NCBI GenBank assembly: GCA_019307645.1
Contig: JAFDJF010000028.1
Coordinates: forward strand, 1-10,348
Reading direction: 5' to 3'
DNA length: 10,348 nt
DNA from: Deltaproteobacteria bacterium
Lineage (GTDB): Bacteria; Desulfobacterota; DSM-4660; Desulfatiglandales; Desulfatiglandaceae
This document shows, one piece after another, positions 5,039 through 10,348 of this stretch. Below the pieces are notes generated by a model that had not been told where the DNA came from, did not search any database, and saw only the letters and a program-made list of their open reading frames with translations. The position numbers and the translations under genes are program-made. Each line of letters begins with the position of its first letter. Within the stretch, counting starts at the first letter, position 1.

Positions 5039-6781
5039 ATGGACATTTGGCAATGCTTTGAAATCCTTGAACTTGACACAGACGCTTCCATAGATGATGT
5101 GAACCAGGCTTACAAGGATTTGGCAGCTGTTTGGCATCCGGACCGCTTCTCCTCTAATCCTCGCCTGAAACATAAGGCAGAGGAAAAATTAAAGACAGTC
5201 AACCAGGCATATGAGAACGTCCTGTCATTTTTGTCTGCGGAACAGGGGACCCGGAAAATCGTGCCCAGTCCTGGTGTGGCATCCCGTTCACCCGGAAGTT
5301 ACAGATCAGATGGCATCCTTAAAGGGACATCCAAAAAAGGTTCTCTGCTTCATTCAACAAGAGAACCAATCGCGGAATCTCATTTGCGGCCCTGGGTACG
5401 CTGTTTTGCAAGGATCATTGATTATCTTTTCTTTGCTTTTCTTTTGAAACTAATAGCTGCTGATAACATCTTTCCCGAAACCGAGTTTCGCGTGTTGTTT
5501 ATTCCCGCAATTCTTGCCTTTGCATGGATTATTCCAGAGGCAGGCCTTTTGAGTATGTTCGGGACAACACCCGGAAAATGGATATTAGGAACGGCTGTAG
5601 TAGATATCTTCCAGCTGAAGCCAAAGTTTTTGAGTACTCTGAGACGAAGCCTTTCGGTCTGGTGCAATGGCGTGGGTATGGGTGTTTTTTTTATCGCCCC
5701 GATTACAGCGCTTGTTGCCTGCTTTAGAATAAAAACAAGGGGATCCACGGTATGGGACAGTGACGGCAGCTTCACAGTTAAACATTGTAAGATTGGCACA
5801 CCAAGAGCTGTGATCGCCTTTTTGTCTTCCGCCGTTATAATCCTTTTTTTATTTTCTGGCCCTGACATTATGATAAAAGCGTACAGGCAGGCCGTGCGAC
5901 TAAAACCTGATGACCCCGGAACACACCTTAAGCTGGGGGACTCATATGCCAAAGCCGGCCGTTATCGTGAAGCAATGGAGGCCTACAAAAATGTCATAAA
6001 AATCGAACCTGATTATGCTCAGGCCCATTATAATCTGGGGCGCTGCTCTGTTGAGCTTGAATGTTATAATGAGGCGCTGGCGCCCTTCAAAAAGTCCATC
6101 GCCCTCAATCCCAAGTGTGCAGAAGCCTATTATGATTTAGGTGTTTGTTATGCCAAACTTCAACACACTGGAAAGGCCGTTGAGGCCCTCAAACAGGCCA
6201 TCACATTAAAACCCGATTATTTTCGAGCCTACCATGAGCTGGGGGTTTGTTATGTTGAACTTGAACGTTATGATGAGGCAATAGAGACAAGCAAAAAGGC
6301 CATAGAAATCACGGAGTACGCCCCGGCGCACTATAACCTGGGAATCTGCTATTTCAGACTTCGCCGTACGGAAGAAGCTATTAGAAGTTTCGAAGCGGCC
6401 CTGCGAATTAAAACCAATTTTACAGAGGCCTATTACAACCTGGGACTCTGTTATGTTGAACTCGGCCGTTATAACGATGCAGTGGGGCCGTTTAAAAGGG
6501 CACTGGAATTCGAACCTGAGTATGCACAAGCCTTTTATGGTCTAGGTGTTTGTTATGCCAAACTTCAACACACTGGAAAGGCCGTTGAGGCCCTCAAACA
6601 GGCCATCACATTAAAACCCGATTTTGCTGAGGCCTATCACATTCTGGGCCTTTCGTATCTGACTCTTGGCAAAAACAGCGCCGCACGTGAACAATACGAA
6701 AGTCTTAAAAATCTTGACAAGGGCCTTGCAGAAGAGTTGCTTGATTACATAGAAAACATGCCGACTTCAAATGGAACCTGA
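5039..6781 (+). CDS. J-domain / RDD membrane domain / TPR fusion protein
   Basis: Predicted inner-membrane co-chaperone or scaffold, 580 aa. Residues 1-65 are a J domain with the HPD motif (33-35), which stimulates DnaK-type Hsp70 ATPase. Residues about 116-250 are an RDD domain: R/D pattern in ARIID (124-128), GTTPGKWILG (175-184) and hydrophobic segments near 122-141, 153-171 and 211-229. A fourth helix is at 255-273. Eight TPRs (292-561) follow. An even helix number puts the J domain and the TPRs on the same, presumably cytoplasmic, face. An ATG 36 bases upstream lacks a ribosome site; the chosen ATG has GAGAGG (5028-5033) five bases away and starts exactly at the J domain. TPRs 3 and 7 share an identical 81-bp stretch and TPR 4 is one residue short. 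It stands alone, between minus-strand operons. The client is unknown. Confidence 0.88.
   Translation: MDIWQCFEILELDTDASIDDVNQAYKDLAAVWHPDRFSSNPRLKHKAEEKLKTVNQAYENVLSFLSAEQGTRKIVPSPGVASRSPGSYRSDGILKGTSKKGSLLHSTREPIAESHLRPWVRCFARIIDYLFFAFLLKLIAADNIFPETEFRVLFIPAILAFAWIIPEAGLLSMFGTTPGKWILGTAVVDIFQLKPKFLSTLRRSLSVWCNGVGMGVFFIAPITALVACFRIKTRGSTVWDSDGSFTVKHCKIGTPRAVIAFLSSAVIILFLFSGPDIMIKAYRQAVRLKPDDPGTHLKLGDSYAKAGRYREAMEAYKNVIKIEPDYAQAHYNLGRCSVELECYNEALAPFKKSIALNPKCAEAYYDLGVCYAKLQHTGKAVEALKQAITLKPDYFRAYHELGVCYVELERYDEAIETSKKAIEITEYAPAHYNLGICYFRLRRTEEAIRSFEAALRIKTNFTEAYYNLGLCYVELGRYNDAVGPFKRALEFEPEYAQAFYGLGVCYAKLQHTGKAVEALKQAITLKPDFAEAYHILGLSYLTLGKNSAAREQYESLKNLDKGLAEELLDYIENMPTSNGT
6138..6218 (+). 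repeat. 81-bp exact internal repeat, copy 1 (TPR 3)
   Basis: Identical base for base to 6543-6623, 405 bp downstream (135 codons, four TPRs less one codon). It encodes residues 367-393 of the J/RDD/TPR protein. Confidence 0.95.
6543..6623 (+). repeat. 81-bp exact internal repeat, copy 2 (TPR 7)
   Basis: Second copy of the 6138-6218 sequence, encoding residues 502-528. The other TPRs of the gene differ at many bases, so this pair points to a recent duplication or gene conversion rather than ordinary TPR similarity. Confidence 0.95.
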
Positions 6782-6817
6782 TCCGGTTTTTTTACCAAAA
6801 AAAACCCTGCCGGATCA
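6779..6817. other. Alternative hairpin starting at the stop codon of the J-domain gene
   Basis: TGATCCGG (6779-6786) pairs with CCGGATCA (6810-6817); between them T7 (6787-6793) can pair with the A8 run (6797-6804) around ACC. The TGA stop codon itself is part of the stem. This fold shares bases with the terminator stem at 6802-6833, so the two exclude each other. It may end or stabilise the plus-strand transcript, although no T-run follows it. Confidence 0.5.
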
Positions 6818-6833
6818 ATTTCCTGCAGGGTTT
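6797..6833 (-). terminator. Intrinsic terminator, minus strand
   Basis: On the minus strand the 9-bp stem AAACCCTGC / GCAGGGTTT (6825-6833 with 6802-6810) has a 14-nt loop and is followed directly by a T-run (8 T counting the last stem bases, 6797-6804). It would end transcripts of the ATPase operon and of the candidate small RNA starting near 6878. No T-run follows on the plus strand. Confidence 0.8.
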
Positions 6834-6878
6834 AAAAGGTAAGAATGAAAGAAAGGGGGTTTTTTCTCTTACACTTGC
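6797..6878 (-). ncRNA. Predicted sigma-54-dependent small RNA, about 82 nt
   Basis: A near-consensus sigma-54 promoter (6890-6904) predicts a start at 6878, and an intrinsic terminator ends at about 6797, with no ORF between. The RNA would fold into two hairpins. The first pairs GUAAGA (6867-6872) with UCUUAC (6839-6844), continues with GAAA/UUUC across a 2-nt bulge, and presents the 12-nt loop AAACCCCCUUUC. The second is the terminator. A C-rich apical loop is typical of small RNAs that pair with Shine-Dalgarno sequences. Possible targets in the window are the G-runs before the activator (4436-4445) and the response regulator (AAGGGG, 1442-1447), each giving only about six Watson-Crick pairs. 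No known RNA family is recognised. The alternative is that the promoter match is accidental and the segment is merely the operon's 3' trailer. Confidence 0.55.
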
Positions 6879-6889
6879 ATGATTTTATT

Positions 6890-6904
6890 GCAACTATCAT
6901 GCCA
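6890..6904 (-). promoter_or_regulatory. Sigma-54 (-24/-12) promoter facing the convergent terminator
   Basis: On the minus strand TGGCATGATAGTTGC matches the consensus TGGCACGNNNNTTGC at all but one specified base, with correct GG-N10-GC spacing. It lies 42 bp past the stop of the ATPase gene and points to a terminator 60-90 bp on, with no gene between. It overlaps an inverted repeat GCATGAT/ATCATGC (6877-6883 and 6896-6902) that includes the predicted start, a possible operator. Confidence 0.7.
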
Positions 6905-6914
6905 TATCTGACCT

Positions 6915-6935
6915 GCGCCTGACTTCTTAAGGCGC
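6915..6935. other. Hairpin just after the ATPase stop codon
   Basis: GCGCCT (6915-6920) pairs with AGGCGC (6930-6935) around a 9-nt loop, 10 bases past the stop codon on the minus strand and upstream of the 6890-6904 promoter. No T-run follows, so it is more likely an mRNA-stabilising or processing hairpin, or a factor-binding site near the promoter, than a terminator. Confidence 0.35.
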
Positions 6936-6945
6936 TAAGCAAACC

Positions 6946-8142
6946 CTAACGATGCTCACAGCGTTTGAGAAACGCTTCAAAATCAAGCGGAATGATTGTT
7001 GCCTCACTATTAACTGTGTCTTCAGGAGGCAGCTTTGTTTCGGGGTGTTCCCCCCGCCCATTTCCTAAAGCTTTTCTGATTACACCAATATCCTGCGACA
7101 TTGATGAAACGTTTTTTACAAGGTCTTCCAATAGCAGACGGATTTCCTGTGCCATATGTCCGCCTTCAATAATCTGGGGATGAGAACTCGGGTCAGAAGA
7201 CGATGATATCTCAACCGCCCCGGATAACGAAGCCTTTTTCTCAGCGGAATGTTGATCAATGGTTGCCTTTTCATCCGGTACATCATGTTTGGATTCTTCA
7301 GGTTTCTTAACAGCCTTGGTACCCGTAAGCTGTACAGGTTCTTTGAAAACTCTCAAACATCTTGTCCAGAAAGTTTCAAGGCCGTAAATCTCAGTATCTG
7401 CGGCCTTTTCCTCGCCCAGATGCTTTGCCATCTTTTTTATGCAAATCGAGGCGGTCGAATTCGGGTAACGAGAAACAAATGGTTTCTGTTCTTTCACGGC
7501 CTTGACGACATTTGAATCCTGCATAACTGCGCCGAGAGGCAACACCTTGACGGGAAGAAATTTTTCCACTGTTTCTCTGAACTTTGTATATACAATTCTT
7601 GCACTCTGTATATTCTTACACTGGTTCACTGCGACCATGACGGAGTTGTTGAATCCGTTTAATGATAGAATTTTCAGCAGCGCATAACCGTCGGTCAATG
7701 AAGTGGGTTCGGGTGTTACAATCAAAATGACTTCCGAGGAAGCCATACAGAAAGAAATAACATTTTTTGAGACTCCGGCAGAAGTGTCAAAAATGAAAAA
7801 GTCGTATTCACCATCAAGTTCGGAAAATGACCTGATCATGTACTCAAGCTTCTCCGGATCAAGATCCGCCATTTTTTCGACACCCGAACTCCCTGGGATT
7901 ATGTCAATTCCTTTGTAGTCTTTAATTATGATATCGTCGATAGTCTTCTCGTTTAGGATTACATCACCCAAATCATGTTCCGGATAAAGTCCCAGAAGAA
8001 TATTGATATTGGCAAGGCCCAAATCTGCATCAAAAAGGCACGTCCGGTAACCCTGGCGGGCCAGACAAAGGGCGAGATTGGCACTGATATTTGTTTTTCC
8101 AACTCCGCCTTTTCCGCTTGTGACTGTAATTACCCTGGCCAC
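6946..8142 (-). CDS. FlhG/FleN/MinD-like P-loop ATPase with C-terminal extension
   Basis: Deviant Walker-A ATPase of the MinD/ParA (SIMIBI) group, 398 aa. Residues 1-245 form the ATPase: SGKGGVGKTN (9-18, signature lysine K11, P-loop K16), switch I FDADLGLANINILLG (D38/D40) and Walker B FFIFDTSAG (D119). The LGLANINILLG and DLGDV segments resemble the YlxH/FlhG branch more than ParA. It lacks the N-terminal DQA motif by which FlhG stimulates FlhF. The last ~150 residues are a Lys/Glu/Ser-rich linker and a helical segment (EIRLLLEDLVKNV...); no clear MinD membrane-targeting helix ends the protein. The start is GTG at 8142 behind GAGGAGG (8147-8153), overlapping the previous gene by 13 bp, so translation is coupled to the MshEN-repeat protein. 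Likely roles are polar placement or antagonism of a FleQ-like activator; a ParA-like cargo ATPase is the alternative. Confidence 0.85.
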   Translation of the reverse strand: MARVITVTSGKGGVGKTNISANLALCLARQGYRTCLFDADLGLANINILLGLYPEHDLGDVILNEKTIDDIIIKDYKGIDIIPGSSGVEKMADLDPEKLEYMIRSFSELDGEYDFFIFDTSAGVSKNVISFCMASSEVILIVTPEPTSLTDGYALLKILSLNGFNNSVMVAVNQCKNIQSARIVYTKFRETVEKFLPVKVLPLGAVMQDSNVVKAVKEQKPFVSRYPNSTASICIKKMAKHLGEEKAADTEIYGLETFWTRCLRVFKEPVQLTGTKAVKKPEESKHDVPDEKATIDQHSAEKKASLSGAVEISSSSDPSSHPQIIEGGHMAQEIRLLLEDLVKNVSSMSQDIGVIRKALGNGRGEHPETKLPPEDTVNSEATIIPLDFEAFLKRCEHR

Positions 8143-9500
8143 GATGCCTCCTCATTGATCGACCTGTCGTCAGAAATTGGAATATTCCCTATCAACGGCG
8201 CAGCAAGTATCTCCACCTGGTCGCTTCCGACCTCCACATAAAAAGACACGCTGTTGCAGTGAAACTTATCGCAGATGTCTTTATAGCTATCTTCAATAAA
8301 TTCTCTGAAAAGTAGCGCATCCGACCTGGGAAATTCGCCCCCGATCTTTTCCCTGAGAATTTCATATCGTTCGTACAAATTGTCGATCAGAATCCTGTCT
8401 GTTTCAAGATCCGATATTACTGATTTGCCGGTCTTTGTGACATCCGGTCTCTCCTCTTTGTTCAATTCTTTGGAAGTGTCCAGCATTTCTCCGTAAAGTA
8501 TCGCGAAGAGCTGCTCGAACTTCTCATCACTTATCAAAACGCAGGCTATTCTGAACTGGTTATATTTTGACCGCAACTCATTTGCCACCCATACCCTTGA
8601 TGGATTTGCCACTGCCACTGTGAGGTTGTTTCCATTGAGAAACAGCGGAAGGACCAGATTTTCTTCGGCATATTTCTGACCCACAATATCGCGAAGTGCA
8701 ATTTTCTGTTTCTCGTAAAAAACAAACCCGTCAAGATCGTGAAACTGAATATTGTACTGGACGGATAATGCAAAATAGAGTTGATGGACACTGATAAGGC
8801 TCTTTCTGACAAGAATCTTGCCAAGTGTCTCGCCCTTGAATTTCTGCTCCTGAAGTGCTTTTTCAAGGGTTTCCTGGTCGACGATTTCCTGCTGTAGAAG
8901 AATTTCACCAAGTTTAAGATGTTTGTTGTATTTTTGAAAAACGAGGTTCAACTCGCTCAGCGTAATCAGGTTTAAATCGCAGAGAATTTCACCAATAGCC
9001 CTTTTATACCGTTTGAATTTTAATGCTTCCTCAAGTTCTTTTTCTGATATCATCTTGAGCTTTAAAGCGAGCTTGCCCAGTTTGATCCCGTCAAGTTGCT
9101 TGTTCAATATATTTTCCAACTCATCATTATTTATGTGGCCTTCTTTGGCCAGCATGTCGCCAATCTGTTGATCTTCAGCCTTTTTCCCCAGGCAGTCGAA
9201 CAACCCCTGTTCGTCAATCAGCCCGTTTTCCAGAATCAGTGTTTCGATATCTTGCTGGATTTCAGGATGTGCAATCAGTCGGTCAATATCCTGTTTGGTC
9301 AGAAACCCTTTATTGACAAGGATCATGCTGAAGGGCATTTTTATTTCTTCCGTGTCCTTTTTCTGTATCTCAAGGGCACTTTCAATATCCTCTTCTGTCA
9401 CGAACCCTTCTTTTACCAGTAATGATCCGACATTTGAAGCGGATTCTTTTATGTCCGGTTTCGTATCCATTGTTTGGCTGTCAGAAAATTGAAAACGCAT
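8130..9500 (-). CDS. MshEN-repeat protein (GspE/PilB N-terminal-like), possible c-di-GMP receptor
   Basis: Soluble 456-aa protein with no ATPase domain. Residues 23-249 hold about eight copies of a 24-28-residue helical motif of the form LGxxLxxxGxIxxxxLxxALxxQ (near 23, 55, 84, 112, 139, 167, 195 and 225). This is the motif of the MshEN / type II secretion ATPase N-terminal domain, known to bind c-di-GMP in MshE. Residues about 250-340 resemble the rest of that domain (LVLPLFLNGNNLTVAVANPS). The C-terminal part (370-445, ...FREFIEDSYKDICDKFHCNSVSF...) is a separate domain that vaguely recalls MXAN_5187-type C-termini. The glycines of the binding motif are kept in repeats 1-4 but replaced (KLKM, DLNL, QQEI, RKSL) in repeats 5-8, so only part may bind ligand. 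The ATG at 9500 follows AAGAGGA; upstream and downstream ATGs lack ribosome sites. It overlaps the ATPase gene, so the proteins probably act together. Confidence 0.75.
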   Translation of the reverse strand: MRFQFSDSQTMDTKPDIKESASNVGSLLVKEGFVTEEDIESALEIQKKDTEEIKMPFSMILVNKGFLTKQDIDRLIAHPEIQQDIETLILENGLIDEQGLFDCLGKKAEDQQIGDMLAKEGHINNDELENILNKQLDGIKLGKLALKLKMISEKELEEALKFKRYKRAIGEILCDLNLITLSELNLVFQKYNKHLKLGEILLQQEIVDQETLEKALQEQKFKGETLGKILVRKSLISVHQLYFALSVQYNIQFHDLDGFVFYEKQKIALRDIVGQKYAEENLVLPLFLNGNNLTVAVANPSRVWVANELRSKYNQFRIACVLISDEKFEQLFAILYGEMLDTSKELNKEERPDVTKTGKSVISDLETDRILIDNLYERYEILREKIGGEFPRSDALLFREFIEDSYKDICDKFHCNSVSFYVEVGSDQVEILAAPLIGNIPISDDRSINEEASWPG

Positions 9501-9503
9501 AAT

Positions 9504-9509
9504 CCTCTT
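9504..9509 (-). promoter_or_regulatory. Ribosome site that selects the start of the MshEN-repeat gene
   Basis: AAGAGG on the minus strand sits three bases (AAGAGGA-TT-ATG) before the ATG at 9500. The ATGs at 9530 and 9470 have no purine-rich sequence ahead of them, so 9500 is preferred although the spacing is short. Confidence 0.55.
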
Positions 9510-9575
9510 GTTGGTTATGGTTGCGTCCAATGGAAGCGGATATCGGTGTTCGTGAGCCGGCTACTGACACGTGTA

Positions 9576-10348
9576 TCAAACAGACAGTACACCGTTTATC
9601 CCCTCATCAAAACCATATGTTGCTGTGATGCCGGGACCTTCCTCATCTTTCAGTCGGTTGGCTTCCATCAATATCAACATAAGTGGTTTGTTAATCTCTT
9701 TTTTCTTGTTCCGGCAGACGTCTTCAATTTCTATTGCGCTGTTTTCCCACCCAATTATACGATATGCCGCTTCTTCACCCCGCAGATCTTCCGTCACTGC
9801 ACCGATCAGACCACCTTTCAGAAAATAGAGATACCCTACCCTGTGGTTCCACTTAACCGTCAGAGTACATGTCTTCTCTTCTATCTCTACCAGCTGCAGG
9901 AAAGCAGCTATGCTTATTCCGTGAATCTTTCCCCCTGCTCCGGCATTCAGCTCCTGAAATATCATCTCAGTAAGAATATTAATATCGATAGGCTTTTCCA
10001 GGTACTGGGAGGCGCCAAGGGCCTTGATTTTTGTTTCTATCTCCTTTGTTACAAACCATGTCAAAACGATGACGGGGATTTCAGGGTGGTTTTTATTCAT
10101 GTCTGACAAAAGACCCACCCCATTCATTTCCGGCATTTCCATGTCGGTTATTACCAGATCAATTTTGATAATGTTCAGGAGTTTGACGGCCACCTTGCCG
10201 TTCTCGGCAGTCAGTACCCCTAGTTCCGTATAAGTCTTAAGAGCGCTTGACAGTATGGATCGGACAATGGGATCATCGTCCACAATCAAAATCTTTTTTA
10301 CCGAAAGTGGCGAAACCCCTTTTTCAATCTTTTGGGCTGCCTGACAGT
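9576..10348 (-). CDS. Response regulator receiver with C-terminal DUF4388 (PATAN-like) domain, 5' end outside the window
   Basis: The frame is open to the window edge. The codons before the receiver read ...EKGVSPLSVKKILIVDDDP and contain no ATG or GTG, so the gene begins beyond 10348 and may carry another N-terminal domain. The receiver has the acidic pocket DDD, phospho-acceptor in ITDMEMPEMNG, the T of VLTWF and K of LEKP, so it should be phosphorylatable. After it, about residues 125-200 of the visible part (GISIAAFLQLVEIEEKTCTLTV...GGLIGAVTEDLRGEEAAYRIIGW...) match DUF4388, a signalling domain often fused to receivers in deltaproteobacteria and cyanobacteria. There is no DNA-binding or enzyme domain, so its output is protein contact. 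It ends 75 bp before the MshEN-repeat gene with no terminator or clear promoter between, hence one operon. Confidence 0.85.
   Translation of the reverse strand, partial: CQAAQKIEKGVSPLSVKKILIVDDDPIVRSILSSALKTYTELGVLTAENGKVAVKLLNIIKIDLVITDMEMPEMNGVGLLSDMNKNHPEIPVIVLTWFVTKEIETKIKALGASQYLEKPIDINILTEMIFQELNAGAGGKIHGISIAAFLQLVEIEEKTCTLTVKWNHRVGYLYFLKGGLIGAVTEDLRGEEAAYRIIGWENSAIEIEDVCRNKKKEINKPLMLILMEANRLKDEEGPGITATYGFDEGINGVLSV

Noticed and set aside
5422..5952. 176-codon minus-strand frame antisense to the J/RDD/TPR gene
   Set aside because: It mirrors the coding strand of a gene with clear domains; no ribosome site or recognisable protein motif.
9474..10106. 210-codon plus-strand frame opposite the REC-DUF4388 and MshEN-repeat genes
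   Set aside because: It is antisense to a receiver domain with all catalytic residues; its Phe/Cys-rich translation has no motif.
10287..10289. TTG as the start of the REC-DUF4388 protein
   Set aside because: The typical first strand of a receiver (KKILIVDDDP) begins three codons earlier in the same open frame, which continues to the window edge, so the real start lies outside.
1..10348. CRISPR array, tRNA, rRNA, transposase or toxin-antitoxin genes
   Set aside because: No regularly spaced repeats, cloverleaf or rRNA-like sequences, and no such protein motifs in any frame.

Overview
The window looks like a chromosomal segment of a Gram-negative, mid-GC bacterium, most likely a deltaproteobacterium / Desulfobacterota (sulfate-reducer type). 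This rests on two sigma-54 activators, a NtrC-style two-component pair, the GTCATTCCGGC...GCCGGAAT palindromic repeat that is common in those genomes, and REC-DUF4388 and MshEN-repeat proteins. The taxon is inferred from gene content, not proven. No rRNA, tRNA, CRISPR, transposase or phage gene is visible.

Layout. (1) 59-4514, minus strand, read from high to low coordinates: a sigma-54 promoter (4500-4514) with a consensus IHF site behind it drives a receiver-less sigma-54 activator (3373-4431, TTG start). A 440-bp intergenic stretch follows, then a second sigma-54 promoter (2914-2928). A 136-bp palindromic repeat element sits in the mRNA leader, followed by an overlapping operon of a cytosolic PAS histidine kinase (1428-2705) and a NtrC-class response regulator (59-1438). 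The order activator - kinase - regulator is that of flrA-flrB-flrC / fleQ-fleS-fleR. (2) 4515-5038: an AT-rich intergenic region with palindromes and candidate sigma-70 promoters facing right. (3) 5039-6781, plus strand: an unusual membrane protein with an N-terminal J domain, an RDD four-helix membrane domain and eight TPRs, including an exact 81-bp internal duplication. (4) 6779-6904: a convergent terminator region that also holds a third sigma-54 promoter (minus strand). This promoter lies about 80 nt upstream of the minus-strand terminator, which makes a small sigma-54-dependent RNA likely. (5) 6946-10348, minus strand: the end of an operon encoding a partial REC-DUF4388 protein, a protein with about eight MshEN-type repeats, and a FlhG/MinD-like ATPase.

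How the parts may work together (inference). The receiver-less activator could switch on the kinase/regulator operon, whose product then acts on further sigma-54 promoters, as in polar-flagellum cascades. A FlhG/FleN-like ATPase is the classical antagonist of FleQ-type activators, and MshEN repeats are a known c-di-GMP-binding fold, so the convergent operon could feed nucleotide and localisation signals into the same circuit. The predicted small RNA has a C-rich hairpin loop that could pair with G-rich Shine-Dalgarno sequences, including those of the two activator genes. No structural flagellar or pilus genes are in the window, so the output of the circuit cannot be read from it.
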